A stretch of DNA of 64,000 nucleotides from GCA-2697345 sp045565015 (GTDB taxonomy: Bacteria > Pseudomonadota > Alphaproteobacteria > Rhodobacterales > Rhodobacteraceae): contig JBJLGD010000033.1 of assembly GCA_045565015.1 (NCBI GenBank), positions 1 to 64,000 on the forward strand, read 5' to 3'. The notes beneath the pieces were generated by a model. That model saw only the letters and a list, made by a program, of their open reading frames with translations, was not told the origin of the DNA and ran no database searches. Within the stretch, counting starts at the first letter, position 1. The number at the start of each line of letters is the position of its first letter. Shown in pieces: positions 55,089 through 63,955 of the stretch. The translations under genes and the position numbers were made by a program.

Positions 55089-55955
55089 CTACACTTCACG
55101 CGAGATAACAAATTGTGCCAGGGCCTTCAAGTTCTCAGAAGACTTACCAAAGGTATCCAATTCTGCAATAGCTTCCTCTATTAATAATCTAGCTTTTTTC
55201 TTCGCATCACTTAAACCCAAAAAGCTTACGAAGGTAGCCTTACCGGCTAAATAGTCTTTTCGAAGTCTTTTACCAACTACTTTCATCTCACCTTCAACAT
55301 CCAGAATATCATCTTGTATCTGGAAGGCTAAACCGAGCAACTCCGCATATTTCTTTAATGGTGTATTATCTACCCCAGCCATTAAAGGCCCAGATAGTGC
55401 CGACCACTCTATTAGCGCTCCAGTTTTTTTATTTTGCAGCTTCATAATTGCAGCTAAGTCAAAAACTTTTTCTTGTCGTTCTGCTTCCATATCTAGAAAT
55501 TGTCCATAAACCATTCCCTTAGCTCCAATGGCCTTTGACAATGTGGAAATAAGTGCTAGCCGCACTAATGGATCGTTTGAAGTTTTCTCTTCAGACAAAA
55601 TTTCAAATGATAACGACTGAAGTGCGTCTCCAATTAAAACTGCTACGGACTCCTGCCACTTTATATGAAGAGTCGGCTTTCCTCGTCGAAAATTATCATT
55701 GTCCATGCATGGCAAATCATCATGTATTAACGAATATGCATGAATTGCTTCTACTGCCGCACCCACGCGAACTGCTTGACATTCCGCAACTCCATAAATC
55801 TTTGCACTCTCAATAGCTAAAAAAGCTCTGATGCATTTTCCACCTGAGACGGCGTATAAAATAGGTTCAGATAGTCGATAATCAAATTTGATAGTTATTT
55901 TCTCAAAAATAGTTTGAACTTTACTCTGAGTATTTGCAAGAACGGCGTCCAACAC
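55089..55955 (-). CDS. ispA: Farnesyl diphosphate synthase (polyprenyl synthetase family)
   Basis: A 288-residue short-chain prenyl transferase. First Asp-rich motif is HDDLPCMDNDNFRRGKPT (about 78-95) and second is FQIQDDILDVEG near 211; RAFLAIES and KTGALIEWS are also present. It condenses IPP with DMAPP/GPP to farnesyl diphosphate for quinones and undecaprenol. The start is GTG, 2 bases after the xseB stop, indicating coupling. Downstream is dxs, so precursor supply and chain elongation are co-expressed. Confidence 0.94.
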   Translation of the reverse strand: MLDAVLANTQSKVQTIFEKITIKFDYRLSEPILYAVSGGKCIRAFLAIESAKIYGVAECQAVRVGAAVEAIHAYSLIHDDLPCMDNDNFRRGKPTLHIKWQESVAVLIGDALQSLSFEILSEEKTSNDPLVRLALISTLSKAIGAKGMVYGQFLDMEAERQEKVFDLAAIMKLQNKKTGALIEWSALSGPLMAGVDNTPLKKYAELLGLAFQIQDDILDVEGEMKVVGKRLRKDYLAGKATFVSFLGLSDAKKKARLLIEEAIAELDTFGKSSENLKALAQFVISREV

Positions 55956-55957
55956 TA

Positions 55958-56203
55958 TTAGCTACTTTCACCTTCTGAGCCATACCTGAGAGAATTACCA
56001 TCTTTATCTAAAGTTATATTTTTAACCTTCTGCTCAGCTTCTTTCAATTTAGCCTCACATATTTTTTTTAGCTCGGCTCCCCGTTCATATAGCTTAATAG
56101 AATCTTCTAGAGGTACTTCTCCATATTCTAACTTATTAATAACTTCCTCAAGCTCAGCCATAGCTTTTTCAAAAGATATTTCAGATATATTTTCTTCAGA
56201 CAT
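55958..56203 (-). CDS. xseB: Exodeoxyribonuclease VII small subunit
   Basis: This 81-residue protein has the XseB signature ISFEKAMAELEEVINKLEYG and LEDSIKLYERGAELKKICE, making a helical hairpin. It is the small subunit of the single-strand exonuclease XseAB; xseA is not in the window. Overlaps the deacetylase gene by 8 bases and is followed by ispA after 2 bases, a conserved order in Proteobacteria. Confidence 0.95.
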   Translation of the reverse strand: MSEENISEISFEKAMAELEEVINKLEYGEVPLEDSIKLYERGAELKKICEAKLKEAEQKVKNITLDKDGNSLRYGSEGESS

Positions 56204-57137
56204 TGCGCCCCCTATCTAACAAGGTTTTTAAGTGGGTTGTTACACACTTTGCAAGCGCATCAAGATCATACCCACCCTCTAATGTCGAGACTAAACGTCC
56301 ATTACAGTGCTTATCAGCCAAATCACATAAACGACCGGTAACCCAAGCAAAATCCTCTTCAGCAAGATTTATGTTAGCTAGTGGATCAGAAGCATGTGCG
56401 TCAAAACCAGCAGATACTAATAATAGATCAGGAGAAAACTTTTCTAACGCTGGAAAAACTTTGTTCTCGTACAAATATCTAAAGTCTTTGCCCATGGTGT
56501 TTGGAGGTAAGGGAATATTCAAGATATTATTTTCTATCCCGATCTCATTTTCTTTACCTGTTCCCGGATACAACGGCATTTGATGAGACGAAATAAATAA
56601 TGATCTTTTTTCGTTCCATAAAATATCTTGAGTTCCATTTCCATGGTGGACATCAAAATCAACAACGGCAACTTTAGGTAACTTATGATGATCTAATGCG
56701 TATTTAGCCGCAATAGATACATTACCAAAAAGACAAAACCCCATCGAGGTTTCTTTTTCAGCATGATGCCCAGGGGGCCTTGTCACAACAAAAACATTAT
56801 TTGCCTGATCGGTCATTACTAAATCAACTGCTTTTATAATCCCTCCAACACCCCTCATAGCTGCAGGAAGCGAGCCCGCTGACATGAATGTATCAGGGTC
56901 CAAAGCTACAAAACCATCAACAGGGGATTTTTGCTTTAAATTGTCCAAGTACTCAATTGGGTGAACACGTAATATATCAGTTTCACTTCCCTCAGGCGCG
57001 TCTAATCTTACCAAGTCGGGATCCTTAAAATTTTTTAAAGAATCCATTATACTGATAAGTCTGTCAACTCGTTCAGGATGGTTCTCAGGCGTAACATGCT
57101 TCAAGCAATCCGAGTGAGAAATTAAGACTGTTGCCAT
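56196..57137 (-). CDS. Histone deacetylase superfamily hydrolase (HDAC/AcuC-like)
   Basis: A 313-residue zinc-dependent deacetylase-family enzyme. Visible: NHPERVDRLISIM near 19, the catalytic RPPGHHAE (about 122-129), metal ligands DFDVHHGNGTQDI near 159 and SAGFDAHASDPLA near 245, and LEGGYDLDAL near 289. Bacterial members deacetylate polyamines, acetoin-related compounds or acetyl-lysine; the substrate here is unknown. It heads the xseB-ispA-dxs unit. Confidence 0.93.
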   Translation of the reverse strand: MATVLISHSDCLKHVTPENHPERVDRLISIMDSLKNFKDPDLVRLDAPEGSETDILRVHPIEYLDNLKQKSPVDGFVALDPDTFMSAGSLPAAMRGVGGIIKAVDLVMTDQANNVFVVTRPPGHHAEKETSMGFCLFGNVSIAAKYALDHHKLPKVAVVDFDVHHGNGTQDILWNEKRSLFISSHQMPLYPGTGKENEIGIENNILNIPLPPNTMGKDFRYLYENKVFPALEKFSPDLLLVSAGFDAHASDPLANINLAEEDFAWVTGRLCDLADKHCNGRLVSTLEGGYDLDALAKCVTTHLKTLLDRGRNV

Positions 57138-57155
57138 TAAATAATACCTTTCTAG

Positions 57156-57865
57156 TTAATCTGGTGATAACATATAACCAGACCCTCTTACGGTCTGAAT
57201 GTAGCGAGGCTGTTTCGAATCAATTTCAATTTTTCTTCGTAATCGAGTTACTTGTACATCAACAGCACGTTCCTGTGCTTGACCTTTACCCCTACCAAGA
57301 TCTTCTACTAACTTTGACCGCGTGATTGGCTCTCTAACATTTTTCGAAAAAATCCGCATAAGCGCTATTTCTGTCGTGGTCAATTTAATCAAAGCATCAC
57401 CCTTCCAAAGCTCACCCCTTGCTGTATCATATGTTATCTCTCCTAAGAATAACGATTCTGGTACCTCCGTTATTTCTTTTTGACGAGTAACTCGCCTTAA
57501 TATCGAATTAATACGTAACAATAGTTCTTCGGGTTCGAATGGTTTAGCCAAATAATCATCCGCCCCAGCCTGTAAACCCATAATTCTATCTGAGCTTTCT
57601 CCTTTCGCAGTTAAAAGTAAAATGGGAGTATTATCATCTTTTCGTATTTCTGCTGTAAATTGGATCCCACTATCACCAGGCATCATTACATCTAAAACTA
57701 TTAGGTCAAACTTGAATGCCATCACTAAGCCTCTTGCATGCTCAGCGTTAGTGGCAACACTGGTCCAATACCCGTTTTGAATTAGAAACTTTTTAGTAAA
57801 CTTCTAATTCGCTGATCGTCATCAACTACTAGTATGTGACAGCTATCTGGACTGATTTTAACCAC
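57156..57865 (-). pseudogene. petR: OmpR-family response regulator (PetR-like), frameshifted near 57785
   Basis: Receiver plus winged-helix regulator of about 236 residues if one base is restored. From GTG 57865 (AGGAGA 8 bases upstream) the frame reads VVKISPDSCHILVVDDDQRIRSLLK and then meets a stop after KSF. The other frame gives KKFLIQNGYWTSVATNAEHARGLV and continues to the end with LIVLDVMMPGDSG (phospho-acceptor Asp), YLAKPFEPEELL and a complete DNA-binding domain. An A5 run that should be A6 explains the break. The MarR/PetP-like gene is immediately upstream, as in Rhodobacter petPR. Confidence 0.8.
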
Positions 57866-57877
57866 CAGTTATTTCTC

Positions 57878-58384
57878 CTATTCTCCTAAAAGGTTTTCGA
57901 AACGTACTTTAACATCTCTATCCATTAACTTTTCTAATACGTTTCTAAATCCTAAAACTGCTTCCGACCCCGCCTTCCTATAGGCTTCACCCATCCGTTG
58001 CCTTTGAGCTTTTGATAGTTGCCTTTCAAGTTTGAGACCATCTGGAGTTAAAACTAGGTGTCTTTCTCGTTTATCTACTTCCCCAATTTTACTTTTTACC
58101 AAGCCATCTTCAATTAGTTTTCTTAAAACTCTATTTAATGATTGTTTGGTAACTCCAAGGATATCCAAAAGATTATTTACAGTTGTTCCTGGGCATCTAT
58201 CTATAAAATGAATGGCTCTATGATGCGCTCGACCGTAGGAGTATCCCGCGAGTATTTTATCTGGGTCAGACGTGAATCCTCTGTAAGCAAAAAACATTGC
58301 CTCAATACCACGTCTTAATTCGTCATCTCTTGAGACATCATCACTGCGTAAATGACCATTAATTTTATCGTCAGGCTTTTCCAT
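57878..58384 (-). CDS. petP: MarR-family regulator, PetP-like
   Basis: This 168-residue MarR-type winged-helix regulator has the recognition region NNLLDILGVTKQSLNRVLRK and the wing with DKRERHLVLTPDGLKLE. It lies directly before the response-regulator gene (12-base gap) and beside a branched-chain aminotransferase gene, matching the petP-petR order described in Rhodobacter capsulatus, where the pair affects the cytochrome bc1 operon. The targets here are not evident from the window. Confidence 0.85.
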   Translation of the reverse strand: MEKPDDKINGHLRSDDVSRDDELRRGIEAMFFAYRGFTSDPDKILAGYSYGRAHHRAIHFIDRCPGTTVNNLLDILGVTKQSLNRVLRKLIEDGLVKSKIGEVDKRERHLVLTPDGLKLERQLSKAQRQRMGEAYRKAGSEAVLGFRNVLEKLMDRDVKVRFENLLGE

Positions 58385-58547
58385 ATTACTAAATTCTCCA
58401 TAACATAAAATGAACTTTATGTCAGTGTTATTGACATTTCAAGAAACGAATGTTAGCAAATTCTGGCTTTGAGTAATATTATGTCTTTTAATTACTTAAA
58501 CTGGGTAATAAATGAAAAGATATATTTTAAAATAAAGGGGCTTACTA

Positions 58548-59417
58548 ATGACTGCTGCATATGACAATCGCGAAGGGCTAATCTGGATGGATGGCCAACT
58601 TATTGACTGGAAAGCCGCCAATATCCACATATTAACCCATGCTATGCATTACGCATCGTCAGTTTTCGAAGGAGAAAGGTGCTATAATGGAAAAATATTT
58701 AAATCACGGAAGCACTCAGAAAGATTAAAATACTCTGCAAAGTCAATAGATTTTGAAATACCATACTCAATTGATGAAATTGAAGCGGCAAAAAATAAAG
58801 TGTTAGCTGAAAATAAGCTTGATGAAGCATACGTACGAGCAATAGCTTGGAGAGGTGCAGGAGAAGATATGGGGGTTGCCTCTGCTAAAAACCCGGTTCG
58901 TTTGGCTATAGCTGCTTGGGAATGGGGTGCATACTATGGTGAGGCTAAAATGAAAGGTGCTAAACTAGACATATCGAAATGGAAACGCCCATCACCAGAG
59001 ACAATACCATGTGATGCTAAAGCTGCGGGTCTATATATGATCTGTACAATGTCAAAGCATGCAGCTGAAGCAAAAGGATGTTCAGACGCAATGATGTTTG
59101 ACTATAGAGGATATATAGCCGAGGCTACTGGAGCTAATATATTTTTCGTGAAAGATGGAGAAGTACATACTCCAAAACCTGATTGTTTTTTGAATGGTTT
59201 GACTCGTCAGACGGTTATAGAAATGCTGGAAGAGAGAAATGTAACGGTACATGAGAGGCATATCCAGCCAGGTGAACTAGAAAGTTTCGAACAATGTTGG
59301 CTAACCGGTACTGCTGCTGAGATAACCCCAGTAGGAGAAATTGGAGATTACAACTTTGAAGTGGGAAACCTAACCAGAGACATATCTGATTCATATGAAA
59401 AGCTTGTACGGATTTAA
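58548..59417 (+). CDS. ilvE: Branched-chain amino acid aminotransferase
   Basis: A fold-type IV PLP enzyme of 289 residues for the last step of Val, Leu and Ile synthesis. MHYASSVFEGERCYNGKIF (about 31-49), RAIAWRGAGEDMG, KAAGLYMICTMSKHAAEAKG with the PLP lysine, EATGANIFFVKDGEVHTP and CWLTGTAAEITPV are all typical of the alphaproteobacterial IlvE that clusters with petPR. AAGGGG precedes the ATG by 7-8 bases. A non-coding 179-base spacer follows. Confidence 0.94.
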   Translation: MTAAYDNREGLIWMDGQLIDWKAANIHILTHAMHYASSVFEGERCYNGKIFKSRKHSERLKYSAKSIDFEIPYSIDEIEAAKNKVLAENKLDEAYVRAIAWRGAGEDMGVASAKNPVRLAIAAWEWGAYYGEAKMKGAKLDISKWKRPSPETIPCDAKAAGLYMICTMSKHAAEAKGCSDAMMFDYRGYIAEATGANIFFVKDGEVHTPKPDCFLNGLTRQTVIEMLEERNVTVHERHIQPGELESFEQCWLTGTAAEITPVGEIGDYNFEVGNLTRDISDSYEKLVRI

Positions 59418-59596
59418 AGTGTTAAGTAGTTTGAGAGAGCAATTAAAGAGTTAATATTTTAGTGAACCATATTTATTTAAAAAATTAGAAAATTCATTTT
59501 TTTAATAATCTTTAAATCTAAAGTTCTTTCCAAAATATGTTTAAAACACCCATACTCAACTTGATTTTATAATAATCAGAAGTAATTATACTAATT
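59418..59596 (+). other. AT-rich spacer between ilvE and DUF2794 gene
   Basis: This 179-base stretch carries no recognisable gene, hairpin with T-run, or tRNA. TTGATT near 59558 and TATACT near 59586 are separated by about 20 bases, too far for a confident promoter. I see nothing else in it. Confidence 0.4.
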
Positions 59597-59941
59597 ATGA
59601 TCGAAAATAATAATCCAGTTCTTTTTAATACAAAATCTTACGAAAAGATATCTTTTGATAAAAAAGAGCTTGGTATAATTTTATCGATATATGGTAGAAT
59701 GGTAGCGATAGGTGAATGGCGAGATTATGGAATTTCTATGTTACGCCATAGAGCAGTTTTTTCAATATTCCGCCGAACCGCAGAGTTTCCAATATATACA
59801 ATCGAAAAAAATCCAAAGCTTGGTACTAAAAACCAGCTTTATAGTGTAGTGGGAATGGACGGCAGAATACTGAAAAGAGGGTCTAATTTAAAAAATGTTT
59901 TGCAGGTTTTAGAGAAAAAATTGATAAGAAGCGTCAGTTAG
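59597..59941 (+). CDS. DUF2794-family protein
   Basis: This 114-residue protein matches the DUF2794 family, restricted to Alphaproteobacteria: FDKKELGIILSIYGRMVAIG (about 20-39), EWRDYGISMLRHRAVFSIFR and RILKRGSNLKNVLQVLEKKL. It is small, basic and soluble, and its function is unknown. It overlaps the convergent NlpC/P60 gene by 4 bases at their 3' ends. Confidence 0.9.
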   Translation: MIENNNPVLFNTKSYEKISFDKKELGIILSIYGRMVAIGEWRDYGISMLRHRAVFSIFRRTAEFPIYTIEKNPKLGTKNQLYSVVGMDGRILKRGSNLKNVLQVLEKKLIRSVS

Positions 59942-60762
59942 AGACGCCTTACGGTTGTAATTTTCCCTCCACTACTACCCTCTATTCTATTTTTTGCTGA
60001 TTGGAAATCTTCTTCAACAACTGACATATGAAAGGCGTTGGCGTGTAGAAGTATGTTTTTTTCACTTAAAATTCCAACATGGCCTTTCCAAAACACTAAA
60101 TCTCCTTTTTCAGCATCTTGAACATTAATACGTTTACCAACTAAAAATTCCTGCATATCTGTATCTCTAGGACAGCTAATACCACAACTATGTAGGGCCG
60201 TTTGAACCAAACCAGAGCAATCAACTCCTTTTCTGGAGCACCCCCCCCAAAGGTAAGGAGTATTTAGGAAAAGCCTAGAAACATTGATATAATCCGAAAG
60301 TTTAGTTTTCAGTTTTTTGAGGTGGCAGCTAGGTATAAATCCACCATTAGTTAATTCAGCCCAAACGCCGTCGTCGTTTTTAACTTCCACCATTCCACCA
60401 AGGTAGAGTTCGCTTATTTCCTTTTTTTTAAAATTATCTTCAAAGTACAAAGTGCTTCCAGAGACACTTACCCAATGGGTTATCTTTGACTGCGGTCTAA
60501 GTGAGTTACCGTTGACATAACCACAATAATTATCTTTCTCAACCTGAACATACGCAAAGCCTTTTACATTCTCAAAAACCCTTACCCTATCCCCTAAAAA
60601 TAATTGTGAAACTCGCTCTCCTTCTGGAGAGCTTAGTAAATCTACAATTCCTGAGCTACATTCCTTTATAACCCCATTTGAAAAGGACTTGCTTTTTACT
60701 TTTCCCTTCAGATACATTGCAGCTACTCGTCCGTTCGCTGGAGTAATACGAGGATCCATCAT
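59938..60762 (-). CDS. NlpC/P60-family cysteine peptidase with SH3-like domains
   Basis: This 274-residue C40-family murein peptidase has two SH3-like segments (about 30-145), then a catalytic domain with Cys in GGCSRKGVDCSGLVQTAL near 170, KGDLVFWKGHVGIL with the catalytic His near 229 and a third polar residue around LLHANAF. No signal peptide is visible, as in many alphaproteobacterial homologues. Its ATG overlaps the stop of the leucyl aminopeptidase gene, so the two are coupled; together they could degrade peptides released from murein. Confidence 0.88.
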   Translation of the reverse strand: MMDPRITPANGRVAAMYLKGKVKSKSFSNGVIKECSSGIVDLLSSPEGERVSQLFLGDRVRVFENVKGFAYVQVEKDNYCGYVNGNSLRPQSKITHWVSVSGSTLYFEDNFKKKEISELYLGGMVEVKNDDGVWAELTNGGFIPSCHLKKLKTKLSDYINVSRLFLNTPYLWGGCSRKGVDCSGLVQTALHSCGISCPRDTDMQEFLVGKRINVQDAEKGDLVFWKGHVGILSEKNILLHANAFHMSVVEEDFQSAKNRIEGSSGGKITTVRRL

Positions 60763-62153
60763 ATTTTCAAAATATTAGGAAGCGCGTCAAAAATAGCTCT
60801 AGCTCCCATACCTACTCCACCTTTTGGCTTTCCTGGGGAATGTGAAGGCTGCCATGTATAAATATCAAAATGGGCAAATATTTTAGCTTTTTCAACAAAC
60901 CTTCTTAAGAAAAGTGCTGCTGTTATTGAACCCGCAAAACCTCCTCCTGGGGCGTTATCTAAATCAGCAATGCCCGGTTCTATTAAAGGTTCATAAGGTG
61001 TATGAAAGGGCATCCGCCAAACAGGGTCTCTAACTCTATGTGCAGCTTCAGTTAATAAATTTGAAAAATAATCATCGTCCGAAAAAAAGGGAGCTAAATC
61101 TGTACCTACTGCCACACGCGCTGCGCCTGTCAATGTAGCCATACAAATTAATAAATCTGGCGCTTCTTCATCTGCATACGCTAGAGCATCAGCTAAAACT
61201 AACCTTCCCTCTGCATCAGTATTATTAATCTCTACTGTTAACCCCTTTCTAGAGGTTAATATATCTTTTGGTCTAAACGAATTAGAGGATATTGAATTCT
61301 CGACGGCTGGTATAAGTAATCTTAATCTAATTGGTAAATTTTCGGCCATTATCATATGAGACAATCCAATAGCATTTGCCGCACCACCCATATCTTTTTT
61401 CATTAGAGCCATTCCGGGTCCCGATTTAATATTCAAACCCCCGGTGTCAAAACAGACACCTTTACCAACTAACGTTAGCGTTGGTCCCTTATTGCCCCAC
61501 CTCATCTCTATTAACCTTGGAGGTTTTATAGAGGCTCGTCCAACAGCGTGTATCATAGGAAAATTGCTGTCTAAGAGTTGGTCACCACAAATAGACTTTG
61601 TAGAGGCACCATGTATTTTTGCCAAACTATTTACAAATTCTTCTAATTCTTTAGGTCCCATCTCATTTGCTGGTGTGTTAACTAAATCTCGAGTTATAAC
61701 TTCACCCTGAGCTATTTTCTCAATTCTTAATGAATTGATTCCATCGGGTTTTACCAACGCTGCCATTTTGTTTTCTTTATTTAAATAATTTGTAAAAGCA
61801 TATTGGGATAAAAGCCAACCTAGAGAATGCTCCCCTAACTCTAATTCATTATGTTTTGATTCAATTTTATATTTAATGTGTGGCAATTTATTTGTAGAGC
61901 CACCCAAAGTAAATCTTTCTCTATTACGGGCCGCCCTATCACCTAATCCAATTAAAATACTCTCTAAATTTCCTAAACTATCTGGAACTAAACAAACTTC
62001 TTGAGACCTTGCAGTGAAGTCGTTCGAACGAATCCATTTTTTTATCATCTTATTTTGTAGCTTTAACCATTTATCAAATTCTTCAGCTTTAATTAGATGA
62101 ATAGGGCAAGCATCACTACTACTTGAAGCAAATTTAAATTTTCGAAAATTCAT
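60759..62153 (-). CDS. M17-family leucyl aminopeptidase
   Basis: A 464-residue cytosolic aminopeptidase with two metal ions. Metal and catalytic motifs: GKGVCFDTGGLNIKSG (about 225-240), MKKDMGGAANAIGL, and NTDAEGRLVLADALAYADEE (about 304-323), where Asp/Glu bind metal and Arg is catalytic. It removes N-terminal residues from peptides. The downstream NlpC/P60 gene overlaps its stop codon. Confidence 0.94.
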   Translation of the reverse strand: MNFRKFKFASSSSDACPIHLIKAEEFDKWLKLQNKMIKKWIRSNDFTARSQEVCLVPDSLGNLESILIGLGDRAARNRERFTLGGSTNKLPHIKYKIESKHNELELGEHSLGWLLSQYAFTNYLNKENKMAALVKPDGINSLRIEKIAQGEVITRDLVNTPANEMGPKELEEFVNSLAKIHGASTKSICGDQLLDSNFPMIHAVGRASIKPPRLIEMRWGNKGPTLTLVGKGVCFDTGGLNIKSGPGMALMKKDMGGAANAIGLSHMIMAENLPIRLRLLIPAVENSISSNSFRPKDILTSRKGLTVEINNTDAEGRLVLADALAYADEEAPDLLICMATLTGAARVAVGTDLAPFFSDDDYFSNLLTEAAHRVRDPVWRMPFHTPYEPLIEPGIADLDNAPGGGFAGSITAALFLRRFVEKAKIFAHFDIYTWQPSHSPGKPKGGVGMGARAIFDALPNILKI

Positions 62154-62295
62154 TGTAGTATTACCCCCTGATAATCCTTAAAAGCTAACTTAAGAAACGA
62201 ACTGACCTCTCATTAAGAACTTTAGAATACTGGTATTGATTAAAACCACAATACTCAACTAATATAACCAATAGTTAGGAGGGAGAGTAATATAG
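62154..62295. other. Divergent spacer between aminopeptidase and carbonic anhydrase genes
   Basis: This 142-base stretch holds the ribosome site AGGAGGGAGAG for the carbonic anhydrase gene and a short AATAC-TG-GTATT inverted repeat at 62226-62237 that might be an operator. No open frame or RNA gene is seen. Confidence 0.4.
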
Positions 62296-62940
62296 ATGAC
62301 TACAAAACCGTTACCAAGCTATCTTATAGAGCGTTATTATGGTTGGAAAGCTAACGGCTATTCCGAAAATAAGGCCTGGTATAGAAAATTAGCTGCAGAG
62401 GGACAGCATCCTCGCGCGATGGTAATATCTTGCTGTGACAGCAGGGTGCATGTGACCTCTATATTTGGGGCAGAGCAGGGAGAGTTTTTTATACATAGGA
62501 ATATAGCTAACCTTGTGCCACCCTTTTCTCCAAACCAAGACTATCATGGAACATCTGCCGCTATTGAGTATGCGGTGACTGCTCTTAATATTTCTAATAT
62601 TATAGTTCTTGGGCACTCCAACTGTGGGGGAGTTAATGGTTGTCATGATATGTGTTCAGGTAAAGCCCCAGAGTTAGAAAAAGAAACGAGTTTTATTGGA
62701 AGATGGATGGATATCCTACGACCAGGTTTCGAAAATGTAAAACATATTTTAGATGAAGATGATAGGAAGAGAGCCTTAGAAAAACAAGCAGTTTTGATAT
62801 CTTTAGAAAATTTAAAAACGTTTCCTTTCATAAAAGATGCCATGGAAAAAGAAATGCTAACCCTCCATGGACTGTGGACAGATATTGGAAAAGGTGATCT
62901 TGAACATTACATTGAGGGCCAAGGGTTTATACTTATTTAG
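62296..62940 (+). CDS. can: Beta-class carbonic anhydrase
   Basis: A cytoplasmic zinc enzyme of 214 residues interconverting CO2 and bicarbonate. The zinc ligands and catalytic dyad are in ISCCDSRVHVTSIFG (Cys, Asp, Arg; about 50-64) and VLGHSNCGGVNGC (His, Cys; about 105-117). A strong ribosome site AGGAGGGAG precedes the ATG. It ends 8 bases inside the 3' end of the convergent asd gene. Confidence 0.95.
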   Translation: MTTKPLPSYLIERYYGWKANGYSENKAWYRKLAAEGQHPRAMVISCCDSRVHVTSIFGAEQGEFFIHRNIANLVPPFSPNQDYHGTSAAIEYAVTALNISNIIVLGHSNCGGVNGCHDMCSGKAPELEKETSFIGRWMDILRPGFENVKHILDEDDRKRALEKQAVLISLENLKTFPFIKDAMEKEMLTLHGLWTDIGKGDLEHYIEGQGFILI

Positions 62941-63955
62941 CTTCTAAAACTTTTGATACGTAAGTCTCCGCTATTTGAACAGCGTTTAACGCTGCTCCTT
63001 TTCTCAAGTTATCAGAAACAGTCCATAAATTTAAACCATTTTTAATTGTTCTGTCTTGCCTTATCCGACTGACAAATGTTGCATAATCACCAACACACTC
63101 AATAGGTGTAACATAACCTCCAGATTCACGCTTGTCGATAACCATGACGCCAGGCGCACTTCTAAGGAGTTCTCGCGCTTTTTCTTCGCTCAAAAATTTC
63201 TCAAATTCGATATTTACCGCCTCGGAATGCCCAACAAAAACTGGGACCCGAACACAAGTTGCGGTTAGAGATATTCTCTGATCAAGTATTTTTTTTGTTT
63301 CGGCAACCATTTTCCATTCTTCTTTGGTTGAACCGTCCTCTAAAAATACGTCAATGTGAGGGATAACATTAAAAGCAATTTTCTTAGGATAGATATTTGG
63401 TGAAACTTCTTGCCCAGGCACATAGACACCTTTTGTTTGATCCCATAATTCGTCTATTCCCTCTTTCCCTGAACCGGATACAGATTGATAAGTACTAACA
63501 ACTATTCTCTTTATCGTTGCTACATCGTGTAGCGGTTTTATGGCTACTAAAAGTTGTGAGGTAGAGCAATTTGGATTAGAAATGATATTTTTGTTTTTAT
63601 AATCAAAAATAGCATCTGGATTTACCTCGGGTACTATCAATGGAATCTCAGGGTCGTATCTATATAGTGATGAATTATCTATAACCAAGCATCCTGCCTT
63701 AGCTGCTCGGGGTGCTTGTATCTTTGTAGCTTCGGATCCAATTGCAAAAAGAGCCATATCAAAAGAGGAGAAGTCAAAGGTTTCAAGATCTTTTATTTTT
63801 AACGTTTTCTCACCAAAACTCACTTCAGTACCAACTGATCTACGGCTTGCTAAGGCCTCAATTTGTTCAATTGGAAAATTACGCTCCGCCAATATATTTA
63901 ACATTTCGCGACCGACACTTCCCGTGGCACCAACTACAGCAATTTTATAACTCAT
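62933..63955 (-). CDS. asd: Aspartate-semialdehyde dehydrogenase
   Basis: This 340-residue enzyme reduces aspartyl phosphate to aspartate semialdehyde, the branch point to lysine/diaminopimelate, threonine and methionine. NADP-binding VVGATGSVGREMLNIL (about 6-21), the active cysteine in ISNPNCSTSQLLVAIKP near 131, VSTYQSVSGSGKEG and CVRVPVFVGHSEAVNIEF are all in place. It feeds the dap genes at 37776-40116. The 45 bases beyond its ATG to the window edge show no gene. Confidence 0.96.
   Translation of the reverse strand: MSYKIAVVGATGSVGREMLNILAERNFPIEQIEALASRRSVGTEVSFGEKTLKIKDLETFDFSSFDMALFAIGSEATKIQAPRAAKAGCLVIDNSSLYRYDPEIPLIVPEVNPDAIFDYKNKNIISNPNCSTSQLLVAIKPLHDVATIKRIVVSTYQSVSGSGKEGIDELWDQTKGVYVPGQEVSPNIYPKKIAFNVIPHIDVFLEDGSTKEEWKMVAETKKILDQRISLTATCVRVPVFVGHSEAVNIEFEKFLSEEKARELLRSAPGVMVIDKRESGGYVTPIECVGDYATFVSRIRQDRTIKNGLNLWTVSDNLRKGAALNAVQIAETYVSKVLEAK

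Noticed and set aside
62226..62237. AATAC-TG-GTATT inverted repeat upstream of can
   Set aside because: Short arms and no repeat; mentioned only as a weak operator candidate.
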